NCBI RefSeq assembly: GCF_014831675.1
Contig: NZ_VJXY01000008.1
Coordinates: forward strand, 124,001-188,000
From: Komarekiella delphini-convector SJRDD-AB1
Lineage (GTDB): Bacteria > Cyanobacteriota > Cyanobacteriia > Cyanobacteriales > Nostocaceae
Reading direction: 5' to 3'
Length of the DNA: 64,000 nucleotides
Shown here piece after piece: positions 1 to 8,773 of the stretch (the first letter of the stretch is position 1; each line of letters opens with the position of its first letter). The notes beneath the pieces are model-generated. The model did not search any database. It saw only the letters and a program-made list of their open reading frames with translations, and was not told where the DNA came from. The translations under genes were made by a program, and so were the position numbers.

Positions 1-1374
1 ATTGAACAACCTCAACTGAGTTTGAGTACGGCTGCTGCGCGGAATTTGTCCACGACTACCAAATCTGCACCGCAGATGCAGGGCATTACCTCGCGGTGGT
101 TGTTGAAGATGTTGCCGTGGGTGCAAACAAAAGGTGGCACTTATCGGGTGAACCGTCGGTTGACCTATACCGTGGGTGATGGGCGGTTGAGTTTTTCTAA
201 CACCGCAACCGAGGTGCAGGTGATTCCCCAAGAACTTGGTGAGTTGCCGTTGCTGCGGGGGTTTGACGACACTGAGGTATTGAGCGCGTTGGCAAGTCGC
301 TTTGTCCAACAGGAGTTCGCACCTGGTCAGGTGATTGTAGAGTCAGGTCAACCAGCCAATCAGCTTTTTTTGATTGCTCATGGCAAGGTGAATAAGATTG
401 GTGTTGGCAAGTATGACGAGCAAACCGTGTTGGGTGTGTTGGCCGACGGCGACTATTTTGGTGGTCAGGTGTTGGAAGAGTCCCAGAGCAATTGGGATTT
501 CACGATTCAGGCTCTTACCCGATGCACAATATTGACACTACCACAACAGGCATTTCGGGAGCTGCTTAACCAGTCCGAGGCGTTGCAGGCTCATGTTGAT
601 CGCTTCAGAAACCGCCCAGAAGGAGCACAAAACGAGTACGGGGAAGCTGCCATTGAGGTGACTTCAGGATATGTCGGAGAACTTGAGTTACCGGGGACTT
701 TCGTCGATTACGAACTCTCACCGCGTGAATATGAGTTGAGCGTGGCTCAAACAGTGTTGCGGGTGCATTCTCGCGTAGCGGATCTGTACAACGAACCGAT
801 GAACCAGACCGAACAACAACTAAGGCTGACTATCGAAGCATTGCGGGAACGCCAAGAACACGAGTTAATCAACAACCGCAGCTTCGGGTTGCTGCACAAT
901 GCCGATCTCAAACAGCGCATCTACACCCGCAACGGCCCACCAACCCCCGACGACCTCGACGAACTGCTGGCCACTGTATGGAAGGAGCCGGGATTTTTCT
1001 TGGCCCACCCTCGTACAATCGCCGCTTTCGGTCGGGAGTGCAACCGCCTTGGTGTCTACCCACAAAGCATCGATCTGGGTGGGCATCGGGTTCCTGCTTG
1101 GCGGGGTGTACCTATCTTTCCCTGCAATAAGATCCCCATTACCAATACCCGCACCAGTTCCATCCTCTTGCTCCGTACCGGTGTGGAAAAGCAAGGTGTA
1201 ATCGGCTTACATCAAACTGGTATTCCCGACGAATACCAACCCAGCTTGTCTGTCCGATTCATGGGCATCAGCGAAAAGGCGATCATCTCTTACCTCGTCA
1301 CCGCCTACTACTCCGCAGCCGTCCTCGTTCCTGATGCACTCGGCATCCTCGAAGATGTCGAAATCGGGCGTTAA
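1..1374 (+). CDS. Family 2B encapsulin shell protein (copy A, 5' end outside window)
   Basis: HK97-fold shell protein of a protein nanocompartment of encapsulin family 2B, which carries a cyclic-nucleotide-binding-like domain within the capsid protein; cytosolic. The frame is open from base 1, reading I-E-Q-P-Q-L. Comparison with the next gene places the true start about 12 codons upstream of the window, so the TTG at 22 is only an apparent start. The cNMP-like domain corresponds to residues 93-213 of copy B. The C-terminal capsid part contains [24 protein letters not shown] and [12 protein letters not shown], features shared with SrpI-type shells. The phosphate-binding cassette reads F-G-G-Q with no following Arg, so nucleotide binding is doubtful. 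No cargo gene lies downstream; it may lie upstream of the window. Family assignment is confident; function as a shell is by homology. Confidence 0.85.
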   Translation: MEQPQLSLSTAAARNLSTTTKSAPQMQGITSRWLLKMLPWVQTKGGTYRVNRRLTYTVGDGRLSFSNTATEVQVIPQELGELPLLRGFDDTEVLSALASRFVQQEFAPGQVIVESGQPANQLFLIAHGKVNKIGVGKYDEQTVLGVLADGDYFGGQVLEESQSNWDFTIQALTRCTILTLPQQAFRELLNQSEALQAHVDRFRNRPEGAQNEYGEAAIEVTSGYVGELELPGTFVDYELSPREYELSVAQTVLRVHSRVADLYNEPMNQTEQQLRLTIEALRERQEHELINNRSFGLLHNADLKQRIYTRNGPPTPDDLDELLATVWKEPGFFLAHPRTIAAFGRECNRLGVYPQSIDLGGHRVPAWRGVPIFPCNKIPITNTRTSSILLLRTGVEKQGVIGLHQTGIPDEYQPSLSVRFMGISEKAIISYLVTAYYSAAVLVPDALGILEDVEIGR

Positions 1375-1610
1375 ACATTCGTGAGAGGTAAGGCAAAATG
1401 ACTTTTGTCAATGAGAAATTACGTTGAAAATCGAGCATTAAATCCAGCATAAAAATCAGCTTTGTACTGAGTTTTAAAGCCAAAAGTGAATGATAGGTAC
1501 AAAGATGGTACATGAAGCAAGCTACGCGTAACTTCTTGACAGAAGCGTTATAACCTTAACCTCTCATCTATTGCGTTGGGCACTTTTGTTAGTAACTAGA
1601 CAATTAGGCG

Positions 1611-3017
1611 ATGACAGAATCTATAGAGTTGAATTTGGATGTTGAGATTGAACAACCTCAACTGAGTTTGAGTACGGCTGCTGCGCGGAATTTGTCCACG
1701 ACCACTAAATCTGCACCGCAGATGCAGGGCATTACCTCGCGGTGGTTGTTGAAGATGTTGCCGTGGGTGCAAACAAAAGGTGGCACTTATCGGGTGAACC
1801 GTCGGTTGACCTATACCGTGGGTGATGGGCGGTTGAGTTTTTCTAACACCGCAACCGAGGTGCAGGTGATTCCCCAAGAACTTGGTGAGTTGCCGTTGCT
1901 GCGGGGGTTTGACGACACTGAGGTATTGAGCGCGTTGGCAAGTCGCTTTGTCCAACAGGAGTTCGCACCTGGTCAGGTGATTGTAGAGTCAGGTCAGCCA
2001 GCCAATCAGCTTTTTTTGATTGCTCATGGCAAGGTGAATAAGATTGGTGTTGGCAAATATGATGAGCAAACCGTGTTGGGTGTGTTGGCTGACGGCGACT
2101 ATTTTGGTGGTCAGGTGTTGGAAGAGTCCCAGAGCAATTGGGATTTCACGGTTCAGGCTCTTACCCGATGCACAATATTGACACTACCACAACAGGCATT
2201 TCGGGAGCTGCTTAACCAGTCCGAGGCGTTGCAGACTCACGTTGATCGCTTCAGAAACCGCCCGCCAGCTCCACAGAACAAGTATGGTGAAGCTTCAATT
2301 GAAGTTACTTCGGGGCATGTCGGAGAAACTGAGTTACCGGGGACTTTTGTCGATTACGAACTCTCACCGCGTGAATATGAGTTGAGCGTGGCTCAAACAG
2401 TGTTGCGGGTGCATTCTCGCGTAGCGGATCTGTACAACGAACCGATGAACCAGACCGAACAACAACTAAGGCTGACTATCGAAGCATTGCGGGAACGCCA
2501 AGAACACGAGTTAATCAACAACCGCAGCTTCGGGTTGCTGCACAATGCCGATCTCAAACAGCGCATCTACACCCGCAACGGCCCACCAACCCCCGACGAC
2601 CTCGACGAACTGCTCACCCGTAGGAGGAAGTCAAAATTCTTCCTGGCCCACCCTCGTACAATCGCCGCCTTCGGTCGGGAGTGCAACCGCCTTGGCATCT
2701 ACCCAGAAAGCATCGATCTGGACGGCAGCATGGTGTCCGCCTGGCGTGGTGTACCCATCCTTCCCTGTAACAAGATTCCCATCACCGATGCCCAGACCAG
2801 CTCTATCCTTGTGCTCCGTACCGGCGAAGAAGACCAGGGCGTGATCGGCTTACATCAAACTGGTATTCCCGACGAATACCAACCCAGCTTGTCTGTCCGA
2901 TTCATGGGCATCAGCGAAAAGGCGATCATTTCTTACCTCGTTACCGCCTACTATTGTGCAGCTGTCCTTGTTCCTGATGCACTCGGCATCCTCGAAGATG
3001 TCGAAATCGGACGCTGA
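1611..3017 (+). CDS. Family 2B encapsulin shell protein (copy B)
   Basis: Second, complete encapsulin shell gene of 468 residues, 236 bp downstream of copy A and in the same direction. The ATG at 1611 opens with [15 protein letters not shown]; residues 1-45 are a flexible N-terminal extension, 46-92 and 214-468 form the HK97-like part, and 93-213 form the cNMP-binding-like insert. It is almost identical to copy A except for two patches (residues about 217-241 and 336-410), the second containing RRRKSK in place of TVWKEPG. Two co-encoded shells could form mixed capsids or alternative compartments (inference). Known family 2B cargo types include terpene cyclases, prenyltransferases and cysteine desulfurases; none is present here. 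The next gene, miaB, is convergent and unrelated. Confidence 0.9.
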   Translation: MTESIELNLDVEIEQPQLSLSTAAARNLSTTTKSAPQMQGITSRWLLKMLPWVQTKGGTYRVNRRLTYTVGDGRLSFSNTATEVQVIPQELGELPLLRGFDDTEVLSALASRFVQQEFAPGQVIVESGQPANQLFLIAHGKVNKIGVGKYDEQTVLGVLADGDYFGGQVLEESQSNWDFTVQALTRCTILTLPQQAFRELLNQSEALQTHVDRFRNRPPAPQNKYGEASIEVTSGHVGETELPGTFVDYELSPREYELSVAQTVLRVHSRVADLYNEPMNQTEQQLRLTIEALRERQEHELINNRSFGLLHNADLKQRIYTRNGPPTPDDLDELLTRRRKSKFFLAHPRTIAAFGRECNRLGIYPESIDLDGSMVSAWRGVPILPCNKIPITDAQTSSILVLRTGEEDQGVIGLHQTGIPDEYQPSLSVRFMGISEKAIISYLVTAYYCAAVLVPDALGILEDVEIGR

Positions 3018-3068
3018 GGAAGGAAAGGGGTCATACCGATTCAATTAATGATTGTAACAAATCCTTTG

Positions 3069-3097
3069 GTAGAGACGTTGCAATGCAACGTCTCTAC
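3069..3097. repeat. 29-bp perfect palindrome, centre base A
   Basis: Arms GTAGAGACGTTGCA and TGCAACGTCTCTAC flank one central A. It lies between the convergent encapsulin B and miaB genes and could act as a bidirectional terminator hairpin. The same palindrome occurs at 30714, 34494 and 50469 with a different central base each time. Confidence 0.9.
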
Positions 3098-3252
3098 ATG
3101 GTCTATCTGTCACATTGTTTTTTTCAATTGATATTAGATACTGAGACATCAAGGAGATGACCGAATACCAGTTGGCATGCAAAGTGCTGCCTGATAACTG
3201 TAACATCATGTCCGGTTTGAAACAGCCTCGACCAGACAAAAGTGTTAAACAG

Positions 3253-4617
3253 TTAGACTGGTATCGCTTGCCGCACTTCAACTGGTTCACCAGTTAAGCT
3301 AAAAGGACGAACTTCGGTAATTTTTACTTTTACCAACTCCCCTTTGAGTTCATTGATATCGCCAGTGAAGAAGGTCAGACGATTACCGCCTGTACGTCCC
3401 ATTACCTGAGTTTTGTCTTTGGGGTTTTGGTCTTCTACTAATACTTCTTCTATGCGACCGAAGTAACGTTGCGATCGCTCGGCGACTTTCACGTTAACTA
3501 GATGATTTAATCTTTGTAGGCGATCGCTTTTTACCTCTTCACTTAACTGATTTGTCCACAAAGCGGCGGGTGTTCCTGGACGAGGCGAATATGCTGCCGT
3601 ATTCAGCATGTCAAAGCCAATATCTTCCACCAGTTTCAAAGTATTTACAAACTGTGCTTCTGTTTCTCCAGGGAAACCCACAATCGCATCGGCACTAATT
3701 GACGCATCTGGCATATACTGCCGAATTGTATCGATAATCCGGCGATATTTCTCATGGGTATAACCCCTTGCCATCGCCTTCAAAAGTTCGTTATCCCCAG
3801 ATTGAAAGGGAATGTGAAAGTGTTCGCACACCTTGGGCAACTCGGCACAAGCTCGAATGAGTCTCTCAGTGAAATAACGAGGATGACTAGTAGCAAATCT
3901 TAGCCGCTCAATTCCTGGCACATCATGCACGTAATAAAGCAAATCTGTAAAATTGTGCAGATGTCTACCTGCCGATGTCGCACCGGGTAAATCTCTACCG
4001 TAAGCGTCAATATTTTGACCAAGTAAAGTTACTTCTTTGTAACCTTGTCGTCCTAGTTCTACCATTTCGGCGCGAATGGCTTCCGGTGTGCGAGATTGTT
4101 CCACTCCCCGTACATTCGGAACTACGCAGTAAGTGCAGCGCTCATTACAGCCATAAATCACATTTACCCAAGCCGTCACTTTACTATCCCGTCGCGGTTT
4201 GGTGATATCTTCGATGATGTGAACTGACTCGGTTGCTACAACTTGATTCCCGGCAAACACTGACTCCAGCAAATCTTTAAGACGGTTGGCGTGTTGTGGC
4301 CCCATTACTAAGTCTAATTCTGGGACTCGGCGCAACAGGGTTTCACCTTCTTGCTGGGCAACGCAACCAGCGACAATCAGAGTTAAATCTGTTTGCTCGT
4401 GCTTGCGCTTTGCCTGTCTGCCAAGGTAAGAATAAACCTTTTGCTCGGCATTATCCCGAATCGTGCAGGTATTGTAGAGAATTAAATCTGCATCATTCGG
4501 GTCTTCTGACCACTCAAAGCCCATGTCTTCTAAAACGCCAGCCATGCGCTCTGAGTCAGCTTTATTCATCTGGCAACCGAAAGTAATGATATGGTAGTGG
4601 CGTTTAAAAGTAGTCAT
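3253..4617 (-). CDS. miaB: tRNA-2-methylthio-N6-dimethylallyladenosine synthase MiaB
   Basis: Radical SAM methylthiotransferase that adds the 2-methylthio group to i6A37 of tRNAs reading UNN codons. The 454-residue protein starts at the ATG at 4617 ([10 protein letters not shown]); the upstream TTG at 4623 is less likely. The N-terminal UPF0004 domain has [15 protein letters not shown], and further cysteines at YNTCTIRDN and [10 protein letters not shown] complete the auxiliary cluster site. The radical SAM motif is [10 protein letters not shown]-terminal TRAM domain ([12 protein letters not shown] ... [11 protein letters not shown] ... GELVKVKI) ends the protein. Length and motif order are normal. 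It is transcribed alone, convergent with the encapsulin genes. Confidence 0.97.
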   Translation of the reverse strand: MTTFKRHYHIITFGCQMNKADSERMAGVLEDMGFEWSEDPNDADLILYNTCTIRDNAEQKVYSYLGRQAKRKHEQTDLTLIVAGCVAQQEGETLLRRVPELDLVMGPQHANRLKDLLESVFAGNQVVATESVHIIEDITKPRRDSKVTAWVNVIYGCNERCTYCVVPNVRGVEQSRTPEAIRAEMVELGRQGYKEVTLLGQNIDAYGRDLPGATSAGRHLHNFTDLLYYVHDVPGIERLRFATSHPRYFTERLIRACAELPKVCEHFHIPFQSGDNELLKAMARGYTHEKYRRIIDTIRQYMPDASISADAIVGFPGETEAQFVNTLKLVEDIGFDMLNTAAYSPRPGTPAALWTNQLSEEVKSDRLQRLNHLVNVKVAERSQRYFGRIEEVLVEDQNPKDKTQVMGRTGGNRLTFFTGDINELKGELVKVKITEVRPFSLTGEPVEVRQAIPV

Positions 4618-4633
4618 GGGCAATTATGCTTAA

Positions 4634-4986
4634 TCAGTGAACAGTCAACAGTAAACAGTAAACAGGTGGGGGATTTAAATTTGCCAGATAGCGCCTGCCA
4701 CTTATCGGCTTGAATCAGTCAACAGTCAACAGTAAACAGTAAACAGTAAACAGGTGGGGGATTTAAATTTGCTAGATAGCGCCTGCCACTTATTGGCTTG
4801 AATCAATCAACAGTAAACAGTAAACAGGTGGGGGATTTAAATTTGCCAGATAGCGCCTGCCACTTATCGGCTTGAATCAGTGAACAGTCAACAGTAAACA
4901 GTAAACAGGTGGGGGATTTAAATTTGCCAGATAGCGCCTGCCACTTATTGGCTTTGGGTCATTGTTTACTGTTTACTGATAACTGT
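4634..4986. repeat. Nested tandem repeat: four units of about 81 bp containing variable heptamer runs
   Basis: The marker GGTGGGGGATTTAAATTTGC begins at 4665, 4753, 4827 and 4908, giving spacings of 88, 74 and 81 bp. These differ by exactly 7 bp, because each unit holds a variable number of AACAGTA-type heptamers ahead of a constant stretch ending in GCCTGCCACTTAT(C/T)GGCTT. After the fourth unit, inverted heptamers (TTTACTG) run into the 3' end of the carotenoid oxygenase gene. This fills the whole 369-bp space between miaB and that gene. It matches the heptanucleotide STRR repeats known from heterocystous cyanobacteria. Confidence 0.9.
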
Positions 4987-6432
4987 TTACTGTTTAGAGG
5001 CTGGGTTCCATGTACCGTGGAAGCTGTGGGGGATAACACTGGGTAATCCGAGTTTGCAAACGGGTTCTTCGTCCAAGCGATCGCTATCAAATACCCAAAT
5101 TTCACTACTATGAGTATTACCATCGTAGACAACGGTGAGCACCCAACCTTGTTCAGGATTTTGGCGATCTTGAGCGTGGATTGGTTCGGAAGGGTAACGA
5201 TTTTCTCCTAAGTCTGCTTCGGTGAGGGTTCCGGTTTTGTAGTCAAAACGAGCGATCGCCTCAAACAATTCTTTGTCTATATCTGCTCTTTGTGACAGCA
5301 ATGAGATATAAGTATAACGCCAAGGCTGTCCAACTTGCGATCGCTGCACAACTGGAAACTCACATTTACGGTTAACAATTTCCTGTGTTGTTGTCACCTT
5401 ACCAGTTTGCGGATTAAGATGCACTTGCCACAGTGTCCCCTTTGCAACTGTGTGTGTTTCACCAGTAGCCACTTCTCTGAGAAACTCATTAGTTTGGTAA
5501 AAGTCGGAATATCGCACCACGTCCAGAATTATTGAGCCATCTTTGTCTTCATAACCATTGCCAAAATGCCAATGGAACCAAGGATCGGTTTCGCCGCGAC
5601 TAACGAGGGATAGATTTTCGCGGTCAAAGATTAACACTTGAGTTCCTAACTGAGGTTCCCACAATAAAGCTTCACTTAAAGTAGTTAGACCTAGCAAAGT
5701 TGAAAGTGTTTTCATCCCCATTGGTGGTACGAAAAACACCATATACTTTTGAGTCAGGATAAAATCATGTACTACTGAGTAGCGATCTAGCTTAAAGGCA
5801 GATTTTTGGACAATTTTACCACTGGCATCGCTCTTGTAAAGATTCAACTGTACAGAAGCTCCTATACTGACCCCAAAATTAAAAATCTCGCCTGTGCGTA
5901 AATCGCGCTTGTAATGAGCCGAATAGGGTAATCCCTTGTCCAAAGCACCTAAGTCATCTAATCCTTTGGTTTCTAGAGTTTGTAAATCTAAGGCATAAGG
6001 CTTAGTTGCTTCCCACAAAGCCAAAAGTTTATCAGGTAAAGCCAACACTGAGGTATTAGCTGCATTTTTTATCTGCTGATTCCAGCGTTTCCAGATTGGC
6101 CCTGGAGTATGTGTACCATAGACAGTGTAGAGTAACTTATCGGCTTGAGTTTCAGCTTCGTATTCTGCTGTTTTTACGTACCGATAAACCCCCGTTGCTC
6201 CTGCATCGGTAAAATGGACGCCAAGAATTGCCCCATCTCCATCAAACCAGTGTCCTACTCTCAGTCCACCGCGTTCTAGTCGTGCGGGGCCATTGCGGTA
6301 AAGTGAACCACGTAAGCCATCTGGGATTTTGCCGGAGATAATTGGTAGCTGAGTCGGGGAAAATTCTGTTGCAGGTTTGGCGATCGCACCTGCCCAAGTT
6401 CTTGTTGTTGACTTTTTGCTAATTGTCTGCAT
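4987..6432 (-). CDS. Carotenoid oxygenase (RPE65/apocarotenoid-15,15'-oxygenase type)
   Basis: Non-heme iron dioxygenase that cleaves carotenoids or apocarotenals; probably associated with membranes where the lipid substrates lie. The preferred start is the ATG at 6432 (MQTISKKSTTRTWAG), giving 481 residues; an upstream extension (MPHIYKNTLY) is possible but not conserved-looking. The four iron-binding histidines of the seven-bladed propeller can be placed at about H173 (YSAHYKRD), H222 (SVVHDFIL), H287 or H289 (PWFHWHFGN) and H472 (PHSFHGTW). The N-terminal GSLYRNGPARLERGG and HWFDGDG motifs are typical. Substrate and cleavage position cannot be read from the sequence. The last codons and the stop lie at the edge of the neighbouring heptamer repeat. 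Confidence 0.93.
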   Translation of the reverse strand: MQTISKKSTTRTWAGAIAKPATEFSPTQLPIISGKIPDGLRGSLYRNGPARLERGGLRVGHWFDGDGAILGVHFTDAGATGVYRYVKTAEYEAETQADKLLYTVYGTHTPGPIWKRWNQQIKNAANTSVLALPDKLLALWEATKPYALDLQTLETKGLDDLGALDKGLPYSAHYKRDLRTGEIFNFGVSIGASVQLNLYKSDASGKIVQKSAFKLDRYSVVHDFILTQKYMVFFVPPMGMKTLSTLLGLTTLSEALLWEPQLGTQVLIFDRENLSLVSRGETDPWFHWHFGNGYEDKDGSIILDVVRYSDFYQTNEFLREVATGETHTVAKGTLWQVHLNPQTGKVTTTQEIVNRKCEFPVVQRSQVGQPWRYTYISLLSQRADIDKELFEAIARFDYKTGTLTEADLGENRYPSEPIHAQDRQNPEQGWVLTVVYDGNTHSSEIWVFDSDRLDEEPVCKLGLPSVIPHSFHGTWNPASKQ

Positions 6433-6600
6433 ATAAAGTGTATTCTTATAAATATGGGGCACATGTATAACTGCATTCTACTATTGTTATATTTGTTGCG
6501 ATTAGTTAACAATGCCTCTGACTATAGGTAGAGCCTTATTTTTAGAGTAAGTGTCTCGCTACAGTCACAGAATCTTTTTGTACTTATCTGAAAATTCTCC

Positions 6601-6810
6601 AAGTTCCGAGTTCTGAGCACGAAGTTCCGAGTTCTGAGCACGAAGTTCCGAGTTCTGAGCACGAAGTTTCGAGTTCTGAGCACGAAGTTTCGAGTTCTGA
6701 GCACGAAGTTTCGAGTTCTGAGCACGAAGTTCCGAGTTCTGAGCACGAAGTTCCGAGTTCTGAGCATGAAGTTTCGAGTTCTGAGCACGAGGTTCCGAGT
6801 TCCGAACACG
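6601..6810. repeat. Ten tandem copies of a 21-bp unit (three heptamers)
   Basis: Ten head-to-tail units based on AAGTTCCGAGTTCTGAGCAC plus a final G start at 6601, 6622, 6643, 6664, 6685, 6706, 6727, 6748, 6769 and 6790. Each unit splits into three related heptamers (AAGTTCC, GAGTTCT, GAGCACG). Because 21 is divisible by three, all frames stay open, and the minus strand reads as repeated TRNFVLR. This is taken as a repeat artefact and not a gene. Confidence 0.95.
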
Positions 6811-6865
6811 AAAGGCAGAAAATCCTTTCCTACATTTGGCCTTAACAAGGATTTCACTCCTTAAT

Positions 6866-6956
6866 AGGACTTACGCAGAAATTAGAGAATAACGAACCGC
6901 AGAGGCGCAGAGAGCACGGAGAAATGAGAGTTTGAGAGATATTTTGCGTAAGTCCT
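6866..6956. mobile_element. 91-bp MITE-like element with 12-bp perfect inverted ends
   Basis: AGGACTTACGCA (6866-6877) is exactly inverted at 6945-6956. The interior carries AACCGCAGAGGCGCAGAGAG, a motif that recurs in the inverted repeat at 53484-53560. CTTAA occurs just outside each end (6860-6864 and 6958-6962), a possible 5-bp target duplication. There is no coding capacity, so any movement would need a transposase from elsewhere. Confidence 0.65.
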
Positions 6957-7035
6957 GCTTAACTGAGCTAGCTCATAGTAACGAATAGAAACAACCACTA
7001 AATTGAAATCAACATTCAAAGTGGTTGGAGAGACT

Positions 7036-7488
7036 ATGATTAGCCAACAAACAATAGATATCGTTAAATCTACAGCACCTAGCTTAAAAAAGCACGGTCA
7101 GCAAATCACAACTCGCATGTATGAAATCATGTTTCGGAACCATCCCGAAATCAAAGAACAGTTTGATATGTCTGCTCAAGCAGATGGTTCTCAGCCTACA
7201 AGGTTGGCTACAGCAGTTTATGGTTATGCTACCCAAATTGATAATCTACCTGCTTTAAAATCAATGGTTGAAAAGATTGCTCATCGCCATGTGCAGACCC
7301 ATGTTTTACCAGAGCAATATCCTATTGTCGGAGAGAGCTTATTGCAAGCAATGAAAGATGTATTGGGGAAAGCCGCTACAGAAGAAGTGATGTCAGCTTG
7401 GACTGAAGCTTATCAGGCATTATCTGAGGTATTTATTAACAGAGAACATGATATATATGTAGGTGATTTGGATAAAATACCTCACTAA
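7036..7488 (+). CDS. Single-domain globin of the flavohemoglobin class
   Basis: Heme protein resembling the N-terminal domain of flavohemoglobin (Hmp) without the FAD/NAD reductase part; likely binds O2 or NO in the cytosol. The ATG at 7036 has a GGAG site (7027-7030) five bases upstream and gives 150 residues; the in-frame upstream ATG at 7003 lacks such support. The proximal histidine is H85 in IAHRHVQTHVLPEQYPIVGE, at the same position as in Hmp. The C-terminal ATEEVMSAWTEAYQALSEVFI is also typical. Nothing downstream encodes a reductase, so an electron donor in trans would be needed for NO dioxygenase activity (inference). Convergent with the glycerophosphodiesterase gene. Confidence 0.9.
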   Translation: MISQQTIDIVKSTAPSLKKHGQQITTRMYEIMFRNHPEIKEQFDMSAQADGSQPTRLATAVYGYATQIDNLPALKSMVEKIAHRHVQTHVLPEQYPIVGESLLQAMKDVLGKAATEEVMSAWTEAYQALSEVFINREHDIYVGDLDKIPH

Positions 7489-7522
7489 AAAATAAGGCAT
7501 AGCGGTCAAAATGCTCAAATGC

Positions 7523-7543
7523 CCAACTTATTAAATAAGTTAG
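7523..7543. terminator. Short hairpin between convergent genes
   Basis: AACTTATT (7525-7532) is inverted at 7534-7541, giving a short AT-rich stem between the convergent globin and glycerophosphodiesterase genes. It could serve both directions; no strong T-run beyond TATTTT. Confidence 0.4.
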
Positions 7544-7555
7544 GTATTTTACTGT

Positions 7556-8533
7556 TTAAAAAGCTGCTGTATCTGGGTAATCGCTAAATACGCCGTCAAT
7601 ACCTAAGCTAAAAAATAGTTGATATTCTCCTTGAGGGTTTCCTTGAAAGTCTAGCGGTAAAAAGAAGTTTTCATTGCGAAAAGTCCAGACATGAACTAGC
7701 AAAGAATTTGCATGAGCATCACTAACTAAAGATGTGGGCGCAAGTAATTTACCCTTGCTATCTCTAGGAACCAGCAGATTTTTATGAATACCCACCGCTT
7801 GAGCATATTTAGCAATTTGCTTTAACCCTGATGCAGTTGCTAAATCTGCATAGGTGCGAGCGTCACCGCTAACTACAAAATCATAAGGTTTGCCACTAGA
7901 ATTAAGCAATTGCACTAAAGGTAGATCAGTTTTTGTAGACAAATCTTGCAAATTACTCACTTCAAAAGACTGAATAAAAACAGGTGCGTTAGCTCCCTGA
8001 TAACCGTTTGCTACCAAAGTTGATAATAGTGGTTCTTCTAGGGATAGCTCAATAGACTTAAAGTAAGTCGGGTGTTTAGTTTCTGGATAAATGCCGATAG
8101 TACGACCAATTTCAGCACTTTTTTGCTGAGCTAAATCAATGATTTCTTGCAGCGTAGGAATTTCAAATAGTCCATCATAAGCGGTGTTTTGGGGGCGCAG
8201 TTCGGGAATTCGCTCTTTAGCTCTTAGAGTTTTCAGTTCTGTAAGGGTAAAATCTTCGGTAAACCAGCCAGTCTTTGATTCTCCATCAATTATTTTGGTG
8301 GTTTTTCGGTTTGCAAATTTTGCATTACTAGCAACATCGGTGGTTGCAGAAATTTCGTTTTCGTGTCGAGCAATTAAAACACCATCTTTTGTGCAAACTA
8401 AGTCTGGTTCAATGTAGTCAGAACCGAGTGCGATCGCTAATTCATAAGCAGCCAAAGTATGTTCTGGACGATAACCACTAGCGCCTCGATGTCCAATGAT
8501 AATTAGAGTTGTGTTTGTGAAATTTTTAGTCAT
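7556..8533 (-). CDS. Glycerophosphodiester phosphodiesterase (GlpQ/UgpQ family)
   Basis: TIM-barrel phosphodiesterase that hydrolyses glycerophosphodiesters to glycerol-3-phosphate and an alcohol. The 325-residue protein opens with IIIGHRGASGYRPEHTLAAY; HRG and the following E are catalytic or metal-binding, followed by YIEPDLVCTKDG (ExD metal site) and LIARHENE (second catalytic His). No signal peptide is visible, so a cytosolic location is more likely than periplasmic. The ending GIDGVFSDYPD is characteristic of the family. It is a single-gene unit facing the globin gene. Confidence 0.93.
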   Translation of the reverse strand: MTKNFTNTTLIIIGHRGASGYRPEHTLAAYELAIALGSDYIEPDLVCTKDGVLIARHENEISATTDVASNAKFANRKTTKIIDGESKTGWFTEDFTLTELKTLRAKERIPELRPQNTAYDGLFEIPTLQEIIDLAQQKSAEIGRTIGIYPETKHPTYFKSIELSLEEPLLSTLVANGYQGANAPVFIQSFEVSNLQDLSTKTDLPLVQLLNSSGKPYDFVVSGDARTYADLATASGLKQIAKYAQAVGIHKNLLVPRDSKGKLLAPTSLVSDAHANSLLVHVWTFRNENFFLPLDFQGNPQGEYQLFFSLGIDGVFSDYPDTAAF

Positions 8534-8773
8534 AAACTCATGCTATTGTAGAACTTATTTTTGATATTTAAATTTTATTTTTATATAAACTTAAATCTTA
8601 CACACTTCATTAAATGTCTTTTGCAAAATTAAAATTTGCCAGACTATTTTTTTCTAAACTATAAATTAATAGAAATACAAAATTAATCAAATCTTTAAAG
8701 TACAATTTTGACATAAATCACCCAAAGGTTAAAATAGAAGTATAAAATAAATGTACTAAATTTGGTGAAGCAA

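Larger units (their letters stand above)
6433..7035. other. Gene-free region with a tandem repeat and a small inverted-repeat element
   Basis: Divergent promoter space between the carotenoid oxygenase (minus) and globin (plus) genes. It is mostly repeats: the 21-bp array at 6601-6810 and the inverted-repeat element at 6866-6956. The remaining AT-rich stretches next to 6432 and 7036 must hold the promoters; no specific operator was recognised. Confidence 0.7.

Noticed and set aside
3045-3290. 81-codon minus-strand frame downstream of encapsulin B
   Set aside because: It overlaps the palindrome at 3069 and the end of miaB, with no ribosome site or protein-like composition.
6601-6810. Possible CRISPR array
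   Set aside because: Units are directly adjacent, without unique spacers, and no cas genes are nearby.
6522-6857. 111-codon minus-strand frame with TRNFVLR repeats
   Set aside because: The open frame is a result of the 21-bp repeat period (no stop can arise); no start signal and no non-repeat domain.
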